A DNA stretch of 29,431 nucleotides from contig CAZGVA010000006.1 in assembly GCA_964528765.1 (NCBI GenBank), forward strand, positions 1-29,431, written 5' to 3'. The translations under genes were made by a program, and so were the position numbers. Shown in pieces: positions 13,082-19,750 of the stretch. This stretch comes from JABICX01 sp964528765. GTDB lineage: Archaea > Nanobdellota > Nanobdellia > UBA10117 > JABICX01. The notes below the pieces were generated by a model. The model searched no databases and was not told where the DNA came from. It saw only the letters and a list, made by a program, of their open reading frames with translations. Every line of letters begins with the position of its first letter. Positions within the stretch are counted from its first letter, which is position 1.

Positions 13082-15526
13082 CTAGCCCATATAATCTGGG
13101 CTGTCTTCGCCTTTTGCTCCACGTTTAGCTGACTTAACTGCATTCTGATATTTGCTTATTTCTGCTTTTCTCAGGCTTCCAAAAATTTCCTTAAGAGCTA
13201 AATCAAAATGCTTTTTCTTAACTTCCGTTGCTTTGTCATCAGCTCTTAATGCAAGCATTGCTGCTTCTCTACAAACTGCTTCAATATCTGCACCAGAATA
13301 ATTCGCTGTTTTCGTAGCTAAATCTTCCATCATTTTATCTAAGTGTTTAAGCGCAGATTTTAGTTCAGACAATTGTTTATTTTCTTTATCATCTAATAAT
13401 TTCTTTGAAGTAAGTTCTTTGATTTTTAATTCTAATGATCCTCTAGATATTCCTTCAACAGGCATTCCATTTGTATGAACCTTGAAAATCTCTTCTCTTC
13501 CTTCTGCATTTGGCGGTGAAATCAAAATATGTCTATCAAATCTTCCCGGTCTTAATAAAGCCGGATCAACTAACTCTGGTCGATTTGTTGCTGCCATAAC
13601 AACAACATCTTTCATATCTTCCATTCCATCTAGCTCAGTTAAAATCTGATTTACAACACGTGCATCCGTGTTACTTCCTCCACTCATTCCAGATGAGCGA
13701 GACGAAGCAATTGCATCAATTTCATCAAAGAAAATTATTGCAGGTGAAACCTGTCTTGCTTTTGCAAAGATTTTTCGGACAGCTTTTTCAGATTCTCCAA
13801 CCCATTTGCTCAAAACTTCTGGGCCTTTAACTGAAATAAAATTAGCTCCTGATTCAGTTGCTACAGCTTTTGCTAACAAAGTTTTCCCCGTTCCAGGTGG
13901 ACCATATAATAAAACTCCTTTTGGTGGTCGAATTCCTAATCGCGTAAATGCTTCAGGATTACTTAGTGGCCATTCAACAACTTCTCTAAGTTCTTGCTTA
14001 GCTTTTGCAATTCCGCCAATATCTGTCCACTTGGTATTTGGAACATCTATCAAAACCTCTCGCATAGCTGAAGGTTGAACCATTTTTAATCCTTCTTCAA
14101 AATCATCTTTTCTAACAATTAATTTTTTTAATATTTCTTCAGGAAGTTTTTCTCCTTCCTTAAAATCATATTCTGGAATAACTCGTCTAATAACATTCAT
14201 TGCAGCTTCTTTTGCTACACCTTCAAGATCGGACCCAACAAAACCATACGTTCTATCTGCCAACTCATCCAAATAATTCGTTATATTCTCTTTATCTTTG
14301 CCAGTATTTGCAATTATATCTTTTGCAAGAGGCATATTTCTTGTATGAATTTTTAAAATTTCTAAACGGCCTTTTCGATTTGGAACACCGATTTCAATTT
14401 CACGGTCAAATCTTCCACCGCGTCTCAAAGCCGGATCAAGTGCATCTGGTCGATTTGTTGCAGCAATAACAATAACTTTTCCTCTGCCTTTCATACCATC
14501 CATAGATGCAAGTAACTGTGCAACAACTCTTCGCTCAACTTCACCATAACTTTCTTCTCGCTTTGGTGCAATAGCATCTATTTCATCAATAAAAATAATT
14601 GATGGTGCATTCTTTGAAGCATCGTCAAATAAAGTTCTAAGTTTCTTTTCAGCTTCTCCAACAAATTTACTCATTATTTCGGGACCATTTAATGTAACAA
14701 AATTCGCACTAGATTCATGTGCAACTGCTTTTGCTAAAAGCGTTTTTCCTGTTCCGGGAGGACCATAAAGTAAAACTCCTTTGGGAGGTTCTACACCCAG
14801 TCTCGTAAATATCTCTGGATGTTTTAATGGAAGTTCAATCATCTCTCTAACTTTTTTAATTTCTTCTTCTAATCCACCAATATCTTCATAAGCAATTTCA
14901 GGTATTGCCTCTTCTTTAAGTTCAACTGGTGTTGATTTCCAATCAACGTGAGTATCTTCTGTAATTACACTTGCTTCTTTTGGATTAGTATTTACAACAA
15001 CCATTTTTAATCCGCCAAAACCCATGCTACCCATACTCATATCATCATTCATCATATTGAATATCTCTTCAAAAGGAGATCCTGAAAAAGCAGTTTTTCT
15101 TCTTCGAGCACCACCCATGGAAATTAAATCGCCTTTCGACACAACGCGACCAATAATTCCTTGTTTTAATCTTGAAAAATCTCCTTGAAGTCGTATTCCT
15201 TTAACAGGTGCAAGAGTTACGCTTTTTGCAGGTTTAAACTCGAGTCGACTAATTTTAACTTTCTCACTAATGGATGTTTTAGCATTTCTACGACTTAATG
15301 GATCCATTCGAATAATATTCAAACCAATATCTGAAGGAAATGCGCGTCCAGCAACTGCAACCGTTTTTCGCTCACCTTCAATTTCAACTATATCGCCTTG
15401 ATTTAAGCCGATTTCTTTCATAATTTGAGAATCAATTCTAACAATTCCTTTATCAACATCATCTTGTTGCGCTTCTGCAACATTTAATTCGATAGAATCT
15501 TTTTTTGGAGATCTTTTATTTAGCAT
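13082..15526 (-). CDS. CDC48/VAT-type AAA+ ATPase (p97 family)
   Basis: Hexameric ATP-driven unfoldase acting with proteasome or on protein complexes. 814 residues. Order: N-terminal double-psi beta-barrel and second N-subdomain (1-200), D1 AAA domain with Walker A LLYGPPGTGKTLLAKAVAHE (about 253-272) and Walker B IIFIDEIDAIAPKREES, then D2 with a second GPPGTGKT (about 542-549) and IIFFDEIDAIASSR. Arginine-finger segments DPALRRGGRFDREI and DPALLRPGRFDRHI are present. Two oddities: a Met/Gly-rich insertion in the N-domain (about 158-172, NMMNDDMSMGSMGFGG) and a charged coiled-coil-like insertion in D2 (about 690-735). The C-terminus is DYMG, without an HbYX proteasome-docking ending. A TATA-like gttaatatttaa at 15549-15560 lies about 29 bases upstream of the ATG. 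Confidence 0.95.
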   Translation of the reverse strand: MLNKRSPKKDSIELNVAEAQQDDVDKGIVRIDSQIMKEIGLNQGDIVEIEGERKTVAVAGRAFPSDIGLNIIRMDPLSRRNAKTSISEKVKISRLEFKPAKSVTLAPVKGIRLQGDFSRLKQGIIGRVVSKGDLISMGGARRRKTAFSGSPFEEIFNMMNDDMSMGSMGFGGLKMVVVNTNPKEASVITEDTHVDWKSTPVELKEEAIPEIAYEDIGGLEEEIKKVREMIELPLKHPEIFTRLGVEPPKGVLLYGPPGTGKTLLAKAVAHESSANFVTLNGPEIMSKFVGEAEKKLRTLFDDASKNAPSIIFIDEIDAIAPKREESYGEVERRVVAQLLASMDGMKGRGKVIVIAATNRPDALDPALRRGGRFDREIEIGVPNRKGRLEILKIHTRNMPLAKDIIANTGKDKENITNYLDELADRTYGFVGSDLEGVAKEAAMNVIRRVIPEYDFKEGEKLPEEILKKLIVRKDDFEEGLKMVQPSAMREVLIDVPNTKWTDIGGIAKAKQELREVVEWPLSNPEAFTRLGIRPPKGVLLYGPPGTGKTLLAKAVATESGANFISVKGPEVLSKWVGESEKAVRKIFAKARQVSPAIIFFDEIDAIASSRSSGMSGGSNTDARVVNQILTELDGMEDMKDVVVMAATNRPELVDPALLRPGRFDRHILISPPNAEGREEIFKVHTNGMPVEGISRGSLELKIKELTSKKLLDDKENKQLSELKSALKHLDKMMEDLATKTANYSGADIEAVCREAAMLALRADDKATEVKKKHFDLALKEIFGSLRKAEISKYQNAVKSAKRGAKGEDSPDYMG

Positions 15527-15593
15527 ACTATATCAACAAAAACCAACAGTTAATATTTAATAGCCTAACGAGTGGAAGCCATATTGCAAATTA

Positions 15594-15625
15594 TATTAAC
15601 ATAACATTAATATAGTATTAACATA
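15594..15625. promoter_or_regulatory. paired direct repeats around the promoter of the antitoxin-like gene
   Basis: tattaacata occurs exactly at 15594-15603 and 15616-15625, 22 bases apart (two helical turns), on either side of the TATA-like attaatatag (15606-15615) whose centre is 25 bases from the ATG at 15635. The arrangement suits autorepression by a ribbon-helix-helix protein or the toxin-antitoxin complex. Confidence 0.45.
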
Positions 15626-15634
15626 TAATCCTTA

Positions 15635-15829
15635 ATGGTCAAGGCAATTATTGAAATAAACAAAGAAACGAATAGAATTTTAAACATAATTAAAGCTGAA
15701 TACGAACTAAGAACCAAATCCGAAGCCATTGAAAAGCTAGCAGAAATTCATTCAAGAAAAAATGTTGAAGTTGCAGCGAGACGAAAACCAACTGAACATA
15801 TAGAACAATTTAGGAAATTGTATGGATGA
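15635..15829 (+). CDS. antitoxin-like small protein (DUF2683-type)
   Basis: 64 residues. It begins MVKAIIEINKETNRILNIIK and continues with KSEAIEKLAEIH, the pattern of archaeal DUF2683 proteins: a beta-strand, then helix-turn-helix resembling ribbon-helix-helix antitoxins, then a charged C-terminal tail that would wrap a partner. The stop overlaps the start of the nucleotidyltransferase gene by 4 bases (atga type), typical of toxin-antitoxin pairs. Exact repeats flank its promoter, fitting autoregulation. The antitoxin role is inferred from family memory and layout. Confidence 0.65.
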   Translation: MVKAIIEINKETNRILNIIKAEYELRTKSEAIEKLAEIHSRKNVEVAARRKPTEHIEQFRKLYG

Positions 15830-16293
15830 TAACTAAAAATCAAATTAAAGCACTAAAAATACTAGAACAAATACCTAAAACAGTAAATTGGGCAATAATT
15901 GGTAGTGCTAATCTTGCTATACAAGGAATTAATGTAACTCCAAAAGATATTGATATTCTAACCGATAAAGATGGCGCACATAAAATTGAAAAAGCTCTGA
16001 AAAAATACATATCAAAACCAATCGAATTAAAGAAATATGAAAAATATGATACGTATGAAGTTATTTTTAAAATACATGGTGTTGAAGTGGAAGTTCTTGG
16101 AGATCTTAAAAACAAGATACCTGGTGTTGATTTGTGGACGGAGAGATCAAGATTATCTGCTAAAATATTTGTTGAGTTTAATGATATAAAACTTCCAGTT
16201 ATTAATTTAAAACAAGAACTTTTTGCATATATTAAAAGAAACAGGAAAGATAAATCCGCGTTAATTAAAAAATTCTTAGAACGGCTGGACTAA
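15826..16293 (+). CDS. minimal nucleotidyltransferase-fold protein, probable toxin partner
   Basis: 155 residues. NWAIIGSANLAIQGI gives the glycine-serine helix of the pol-beta nucleotidyltransferase fold and TPKDIDILTDKDGA supplies the D-x-D metal ligands. A third acidic strand is GVEVEVLGDLKN. The C-terminal LPVINLKQELFAYIKRNRKDK resembles the conserved Lys/Tyr helix of AbiEii- and MNT-like enzymes. Coupled by a 4-base overlap to the DUF2683-type gene, it is probably the catalytic half of a toxin-antitoxin or nucleotidylation module. The 3' end overlaps the convergent membrane-protein gene by 18 bases. Alternative: a stand-alone antibiotic- or tRNA-modifying nucleotidyltransferase. Confidence 0.7.
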   Translation: MITKNQIKALKILEQIPKTVNWAIIGSANLAIQGINVTPKDIDILTDKDGAHKIEKALKKYISKPIELKKYEKYDTYEVIFKIHGVEVEVLGDLKNKIPGVDLWTERSRLSAKIFVEFNDIKLPVINLKQELFAYIKRNRKDKSALIKKFLERLD

Positions 16294-16731
16294 AAAGAAC
16301 ATAACAACAGCTGCAGCAATTAATGTTTCAACAAAAGATCCTGTTTTCAAAGGTCCGCTAATTTTATATTTAGAAAGTGGCGCAAAAGGTTTTATTCCGT
16401 GTTTTGTAAATGCATCTGCGACTAAATGTGCACCATATCCAATTGCAATTGCTAAAAGCGATGAACTTAAGACGGGATAAATTAATGCGAAAAACACTGA
16501 AACTAATGGCAACCAGATACTATGAAATGAACCTCGATGTGTTGCAAGATAAGAAATAACTGTATGTTTTCTACCCAATGTAGAAGTAGGTGTATCAATA
16601 TCTGGCAGCAATGATGCTCCAATTAAAAATGTTGAAAATATGTATTTTTCCCAGATAGCCATACCCGGAAATAATTTAAAATACATAAATCCAAAAAACA
16701 TTGCTATCAAAAGATGCGTTCGTGAATGCAT
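16276..16731 (-). CDS. YdjM-like membrane protein, predicted metal-dependent hydrolase
   Basis: 151 residues with about four membrane spans. Conserved polar residues within or next to spans match the YdjM family (PF04307): MHSRTHLLIA at the N-terminus, LLPDIDTPTSTLGRKH after the second span, THRGSFHSIWLPL, then GYGAHLVADAFTKHG. His and Asp in these motifs probably bind a metal at the membrane face. The family's substrate is unknown in most organisms; bacterial members are called LexA-regulated inner-membrane proteins. The ATG at 16731 is separated from the upstream gene by 19 bases, so the two could share a transcript. Confidence 0.8.
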   Translation of the reverse strand: MHSRTHLLIAMFFGFMYFKLFPGMAIWEKYIFSTFLIGASLLPDIDTPTSTLGRKHTVISYLATHRGSFHSIWLPLVSVFFALIYPVLSSSLLAIAIGYGAHLVADAFTKHGIKPFAPLSKYKISGPLKTGSFVETLIAAAVVMFFLVQPF

Positions 16732-16750
16732 GAATTAATTAGTGCAAGTG

Positions 16751-17446
16751 TTATTTATTGTTTTCTAACATATTTGAAACCGAATAATATGTTTGTATTC
16801 TTTTAGCTAATTGTTTATTTGGTAAAATACCATAACACATTGGATCATTAGCATGTTTAAGAATGTCTTTTAGTTCAGCAGCAGATAAAACATCATTTTT
16901 TCCTTTATGCGCAAGATCTGTACCTGACTCAGAAACCCAATTTATTCCAGATAAAACAAATTCAAACAACGGTTCTAAATTACGGCGAGTTTTAAGCAAA
17001 AAATCTACCATATCAACAACGCAACATGCTGAAGGATCTTTAGAAGTATAATTTTGAAGAACAGTTCCAGCAATTAAGAAACTATCTGACGAATTAATTA
17101 CGTGATTTAAATATTGATTAAAATAAAAACTTTGGCCGTCTAGAACCGTAATTGAACCATCTACGAGCGCCGCAATAGGTATTTGCAGCACATCATTAAC
17201 TTTTCTAATGCCGTCACGATTTTCCGAACTCAATTTCAACGCATCACAATACGAATCAATAGACAAATTAGTATCAACAAAATCCAACAAAGTTTCATTT
17301 GGAAAATGACTCCAAATAATTGGAAACGACTTATCTTTAGCACACTGTAAAACATCGCAGATTGTTGAATAATATTGAGTAATTCTTTCAGGACTCTTTC
17401 CCAAAATAGGATCAATTATATCAACAATACAAACAGTTCTTATCAT
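16751..17446 (-). CDS. isochorismatase-fold-like protein lacking visible catalytic residues
   Basis: 231 residues. The order of elements resembles cysteine hydrolases of the isochorismatase fold: an N-terminal strand with acidic end (TVCIVDIIDPIL), a helix then FPIIWSHFPNE, the GQSFYFNQYLNHVI block corresponding to the usual S-A-F-x-x-T-x-L helix, and the strand FLIAGTVLQNYTS where the nucleophile loop should be. The catalytic Lys before the S-F block is absent (VLDGQSF) and the nucleophile position reads Tyr or another residue rather than Cys. If the fold is right, this is an inactive or repurposed relative. About 50 C-terminal residues are extra. The fold assignment is tentative. Confidence 0.45.
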   Translation of the reverse strand: MIRTVCIVDIIDPILGKSPERITQYYSTICDVLQCAKDKSFPIIWSHFPNETLLDFVDTNLSIDSYCDALKLSSENRDGIRKVNDVLQIPIAALVDGSITVLDGQSFYFNQYLNHVINSSDSFLIAGTVLQNYTSKDPSACCVVDMVDFLLKTRRNLEPLFEFVLSGINWVSESGTDLAHKGKNDVLSAAELKDILKHANDPMCYGILPNKQLAKRIQTYYSVSNMLENNK

Positions 17447-17478
17447 AGAGAAGTTAAAAAAAATGCCCTTAAAAAAAC

Positions 17479-17718
17479 TTACTTATTCTGAGCAACACTT
17501 GTTCGAGATTTAGAAACTGCTAACATTTCTGGAGCTCGCTCTACTGCAACATCTTCTGCCCAATCAGAATAACCCATATCGGAAAGGAATAAAACCAATC
17601 TTCGTGCAGCTTCTTGGTCTTTATTTGCTCGCATTTTCTGCATATATTCACGTTTTTTAGCTTTTACACTAGGCAATTGATTGTAATTTTGCATATAACG
17701 TTTTTTTGTTGATTTCAT
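17479..17718 (-). CDS. small basic helical protein, unknown
   Basis: 79 residues from the ATG at 17718, preceded by a Shine-Dalgarno-like gaggtga about 8 bases upstream. The longer frame starting at 17790 is rejected because its first codons are the TATA box itself (ggtttatatattc). The sequence is MKSTKKRYMQNYNQLPSVKA, then KKREYMQKMRANKDQEAARRL and a second helical part LFLSDMGYSDWAEDV. The repeated K-x-x-Y-M-Q pattern and high Lys/Arg content suggest nucleic-acid binding. It is divergent from radB and shares its promoter region. No family recognised. Confidence 0.6.
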   Translation of the reverse strand: MKSTKKRYMQNYNQLPSVKAKKREYMQKMRANKDQEAARRLVLFLSDMGYSDWAEDVAVERAPEMLAVSKSRTSVAQNK

Positions 17719-17776
17719 TCTGTAATTCACCTCAAATCTTGGTTTAAAAGTATTGTGAAAGACAATTGTGTCTTTG

Positions 17777-17786
17777 AATATATAAA
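17777..17786. promoter_or_regulatory. shared TATA box between radB and the small basic gene
   Basis: aatatataaa reads as a TATA box in both directions (ttatatatt on the minus strand). It is about 30-35 bases from the radB start and upstream of the minus-strand gene, whose leader includes a gaggtga ribosome site. A second TATA-like ttataaa at 17798-17804 is too near the radB start to serve a leaderless transcript. Confidence 0.4.
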
Positions 17787-17816
17787 CCAATTAAAACTTA
17801 TAAACCCATTGTGTGG

Positions 17817-18527
17817 ATGGCTGACAAAAGGATTAGTTCAGGTGCAAAAGCAGTTGATGTGCTTCTAAACGGTGGTATTGAAACAGATGTCATTACAACA
17901 GTTTATGGTGCATCAGGATCAGGTAAATCTAATCTTGCTATGATTATTGCGATTTCTGCAGCTAAAAAAGGTAAAGTTATTTTCATTGATACTGAAAGTG
18001 GTTTTTCACTTGAAAGAGCTAAACAGATTGATCCTGAATTTGATATAACATCAAAAAACATCAAAATAATCAAACCATATGAATTTGATGAACAACAAAA
18101 AGCAATTCGAGAACTGCGCGAAATTATTAAAACTGAAAAAATAGATTTAATTGTGATTGATTCTCTAACAATGCTTTACCGATTAGAAAGACCCGAGGAT
18201 CCTAAAGAAATTAATTTAGAATTAACAAAACAACTTTCTATTCTTTCGTCTATTGCTCGCAGAAATCATCTCCCTGTTTTTGCAACAAACCAAGTTTACA
18301 GTAGTTTTGATAAACGAGATAATATTCGAATGGTTGGTGGAGACATTCTTGCTTATTGGAGTAAATGCTTAATTCGTTTAGAAAAAGTTGATGGAATAAG
18401 AAAAGCTGAGATAATGAAACACCGCTCAATAGCTGAAGGTAAATCGGTCTGGTTTGAAATTGTAAATGAAGGCATACAAGAAGTAAAAGAACCATCAGAA
18501 AAAGAAAAACGATTTAATCTTTTTTAA
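17817..18527 (+). CDS. radB: RadB, RecA/RadA paralogue
   Basis: RadA-related ATPase of Euryarchaeota and DPANN that assists homologous recombination. 236 residues from the ATG at 17817; a GTG two codons upstream is an alternative. The RecA core lacks RadA's N-terminal helix-hairpin-helix domain, as expected for RadB. It starts ISSGAKAVDVLLNGGIETDV, Walker A is VYGASGSGKSNLAM, Walker B is IDLIVIDSLTMLYRL, and loop regions follow with ATNQVYSSFDK. The C-terminal tail EPSEKEKRFNLF is encoded by a stretch that is duplicated 1185 bases downstream. An unrelated gene now lies between this gene and that second copy. Confidence 0.92.
   Translation: MADKRISSGAKAVDVLLNGGIETDVITTVYGASGSGKSNLAMIIAISAAKKGKVIFIDTESGFSLERAKQIDPEFDITSKNIKIIKPYEFDEQQKAIRELREIIKTEKIDLIVIDSLTMLYRLERPEDPKEINLELTKQLSILSSIARRNHLPVFATNQVYSSFDKRDNIRMVGGDILAYWSKCLIRLEKVDGIRKAEIMKHRSIAEGKSVWFEIVNEGIQEVKEPSEKEKRFNLF
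18484..18514 (+). repeat. 31-bp direct repeat, copy 1 (radB 3' end)
   Basis: Starts taaaagaaccatcagaaaaa and ends acgatt; encodes K-E-P-S-E-K-E-K-R-F of RadB. Identical to 19669-19699. After the repeat the two copies diverge but both still reach a stop within five codons in the same frame. Confidence 0.9.
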
Positions 18528-18562
18528 ACAAAAAGTTATAAGCTTTTGCCACATCGTCGAGT

Positions 18563-19648
18563 ATGCGAGTTTATCTAGAATACCGTATTCGAGAACATGA
18601 TCCACACGAATTTATGGAACAATTTCTCAGTAGCGGAATGCCTCTTTTTGAAACTCCAAAATATATACATTTAACTAAATTGAAACAAGAACTAATTGAT
18701 TCAAATAGTTCACCATCTCACCTTTTAAAAATCTGCACACCCAAGTCTAAATTATTCGTAGAACAAATTGGATCATGGGTTCAAATTAATGATTTAACTA
18801 CTGAAGAACAAACTAGCGCAATAGAATTCACTAATGCGCGATATGAATCTATACAGGGAATTGGGTATATTGATCCAGAGAGAATTAATAGTTACTTCTG
18901 TAATATTTGTGAAAACGAACATAAAGGACCTCCTGCAGTAAAAATAAATGTTATTGGTAATGACTTGGATATTGAATTTGATTGTGTTAAAGCGATTGGG
19001 CATATGTTTTTCAAATGTGGCGAATGTAACTCTCCACTCGGATATGGATTTATTTATGAGGGCAATTCACCCGATCCACAATACATCGATAAAGATTTTA
19101 CAGGAAATTTTATAGCACCTACGCCAGACAGTATTGAACAGTTACTAACGGAAGCTGAAGAAAAAATTCATGAAACCGGTAAACTTCCGAAAAAATTGAC
19201 ATTAAGAGCAATTAATTGGTCTAGAAAAATCGGATACGAAATTGATTCAGAAAGATATTTAAATTTATCAAAAAAAGCGCAAAAAAGAAATCGAGAAATA
19301 ATGCAAGAATATTTCGACAACTCGATTGAGGAAATATATGACGAATTATTTAATAATTATTATCAAGGTAATTTAACTCCTCGCAAGGGTTTCAATAAAG
19401 ATAATGATGCGTTAGAAATATTGCTCACTGGAATAGAAGTATTAGTCGCAACTGCCTCACAATTAAAACTTCCTACAGACTTGAAACTAAAACAACAGTT
19501 TATTAAAATTATTTCATCGTACCAAAATAGTTTAATTTACCCTGAATTACAAACGAAAACAAATCAACTTGCAGAATTGAATAAAGAAATTAAGTATTTA
19601 GAAAAAGAACAAAAAAAGATAAAAGTTATTTTCAACAAAATAACTTAA
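18563..19648 (+). CDS. hypothetical protein with two CxxC zinc knuckles and C-terminal coiled coil; likely inserted
   Basis: 361 residues from an ATG 25 bases after a TATA box (agttataagc), so leaderless. The N-terminal 110 residues are mixed and of no known family. SYFCNICENEHKGPP and FFKCGECNSPLGYGF form two CxxC pairs about 40 residues apart, likely one zinc ribbon. From about 190 it is helical and highly charged, ending in a coiled coil (LAELNKEIKYLEKEQKKIK). The gene lies between two copies of the radB 3' end, which suggests it arrived by insertion or recombination. I do not recognise it. A DNA- or protein-binding role is only suggested by the zinc ribbon. Confidence 0.7.
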   Translation: MRVYLEYRIREHDPHEFMEQFLSSGMPLFETPKYIHLTKLKQELIDSNSSPSHLLKICTPKSKLFVEQIGSWVQINDLTTEEQTSAIEFTNARYESIQGIGYIDPERINSYFCNICENEHKGPPAVKINVIGNDLDIEFDCVKAIGHMFFKCGECNSPLGYGFIYEGNSPDPQYIDKDFTGNFIAPTPDSIEQLLTEAEEKIHETGKLPKKLTLRAINWSRKIGYEIDSERYLNLSKKAQKRNREIMQEYFDNSIEEIYDELFNNYYQGNLTPRKGFNKDNDALEILLTGIEVLVATASQLKLPTDLKLKQQFIKIISSYQNSLIYPELQTKTNQLAELNKEIKYLEKEQKKIKVIFNKIT

Positions 19649-19668
19649 GTGAACAATTTTTCAACAGA

Positions 19669-19699
19669 TAAAAGAACCATCAGAAAAAGAAAAACGATT
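19669..19699 (+). repeat. 31-bp direct repeat, copy 2 (orphan radB tail)
   Basis: Identical to 18484-18514. In frame it reads Q-I-K-E-P-S-E-K-E-K-R-F-S-L-L then TAA, a near copy of RadB's C-terminus (which ends K-R-F-N-L-F), but it has no gene attached. The intervening 1.15 kb holds one gene. Confidence 0.9.
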
Positions 19700-19750
19700 C
19701 AGTTTATTATAAACAACAAATTCTTTTAATTCATTATAATTGCTCATTGA

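Noticed and set aside
13668..14469. Plus-strand frames inside the CDC48 gene
   Set aside because: Shadows of the strong minus-strand coding sequence.
17479..17790. Longer 103-residue start for the small basic gene
   Set aside because: The first codons would be the TATA box; a Shine-Dalgarno site supports the ATG at 17718.
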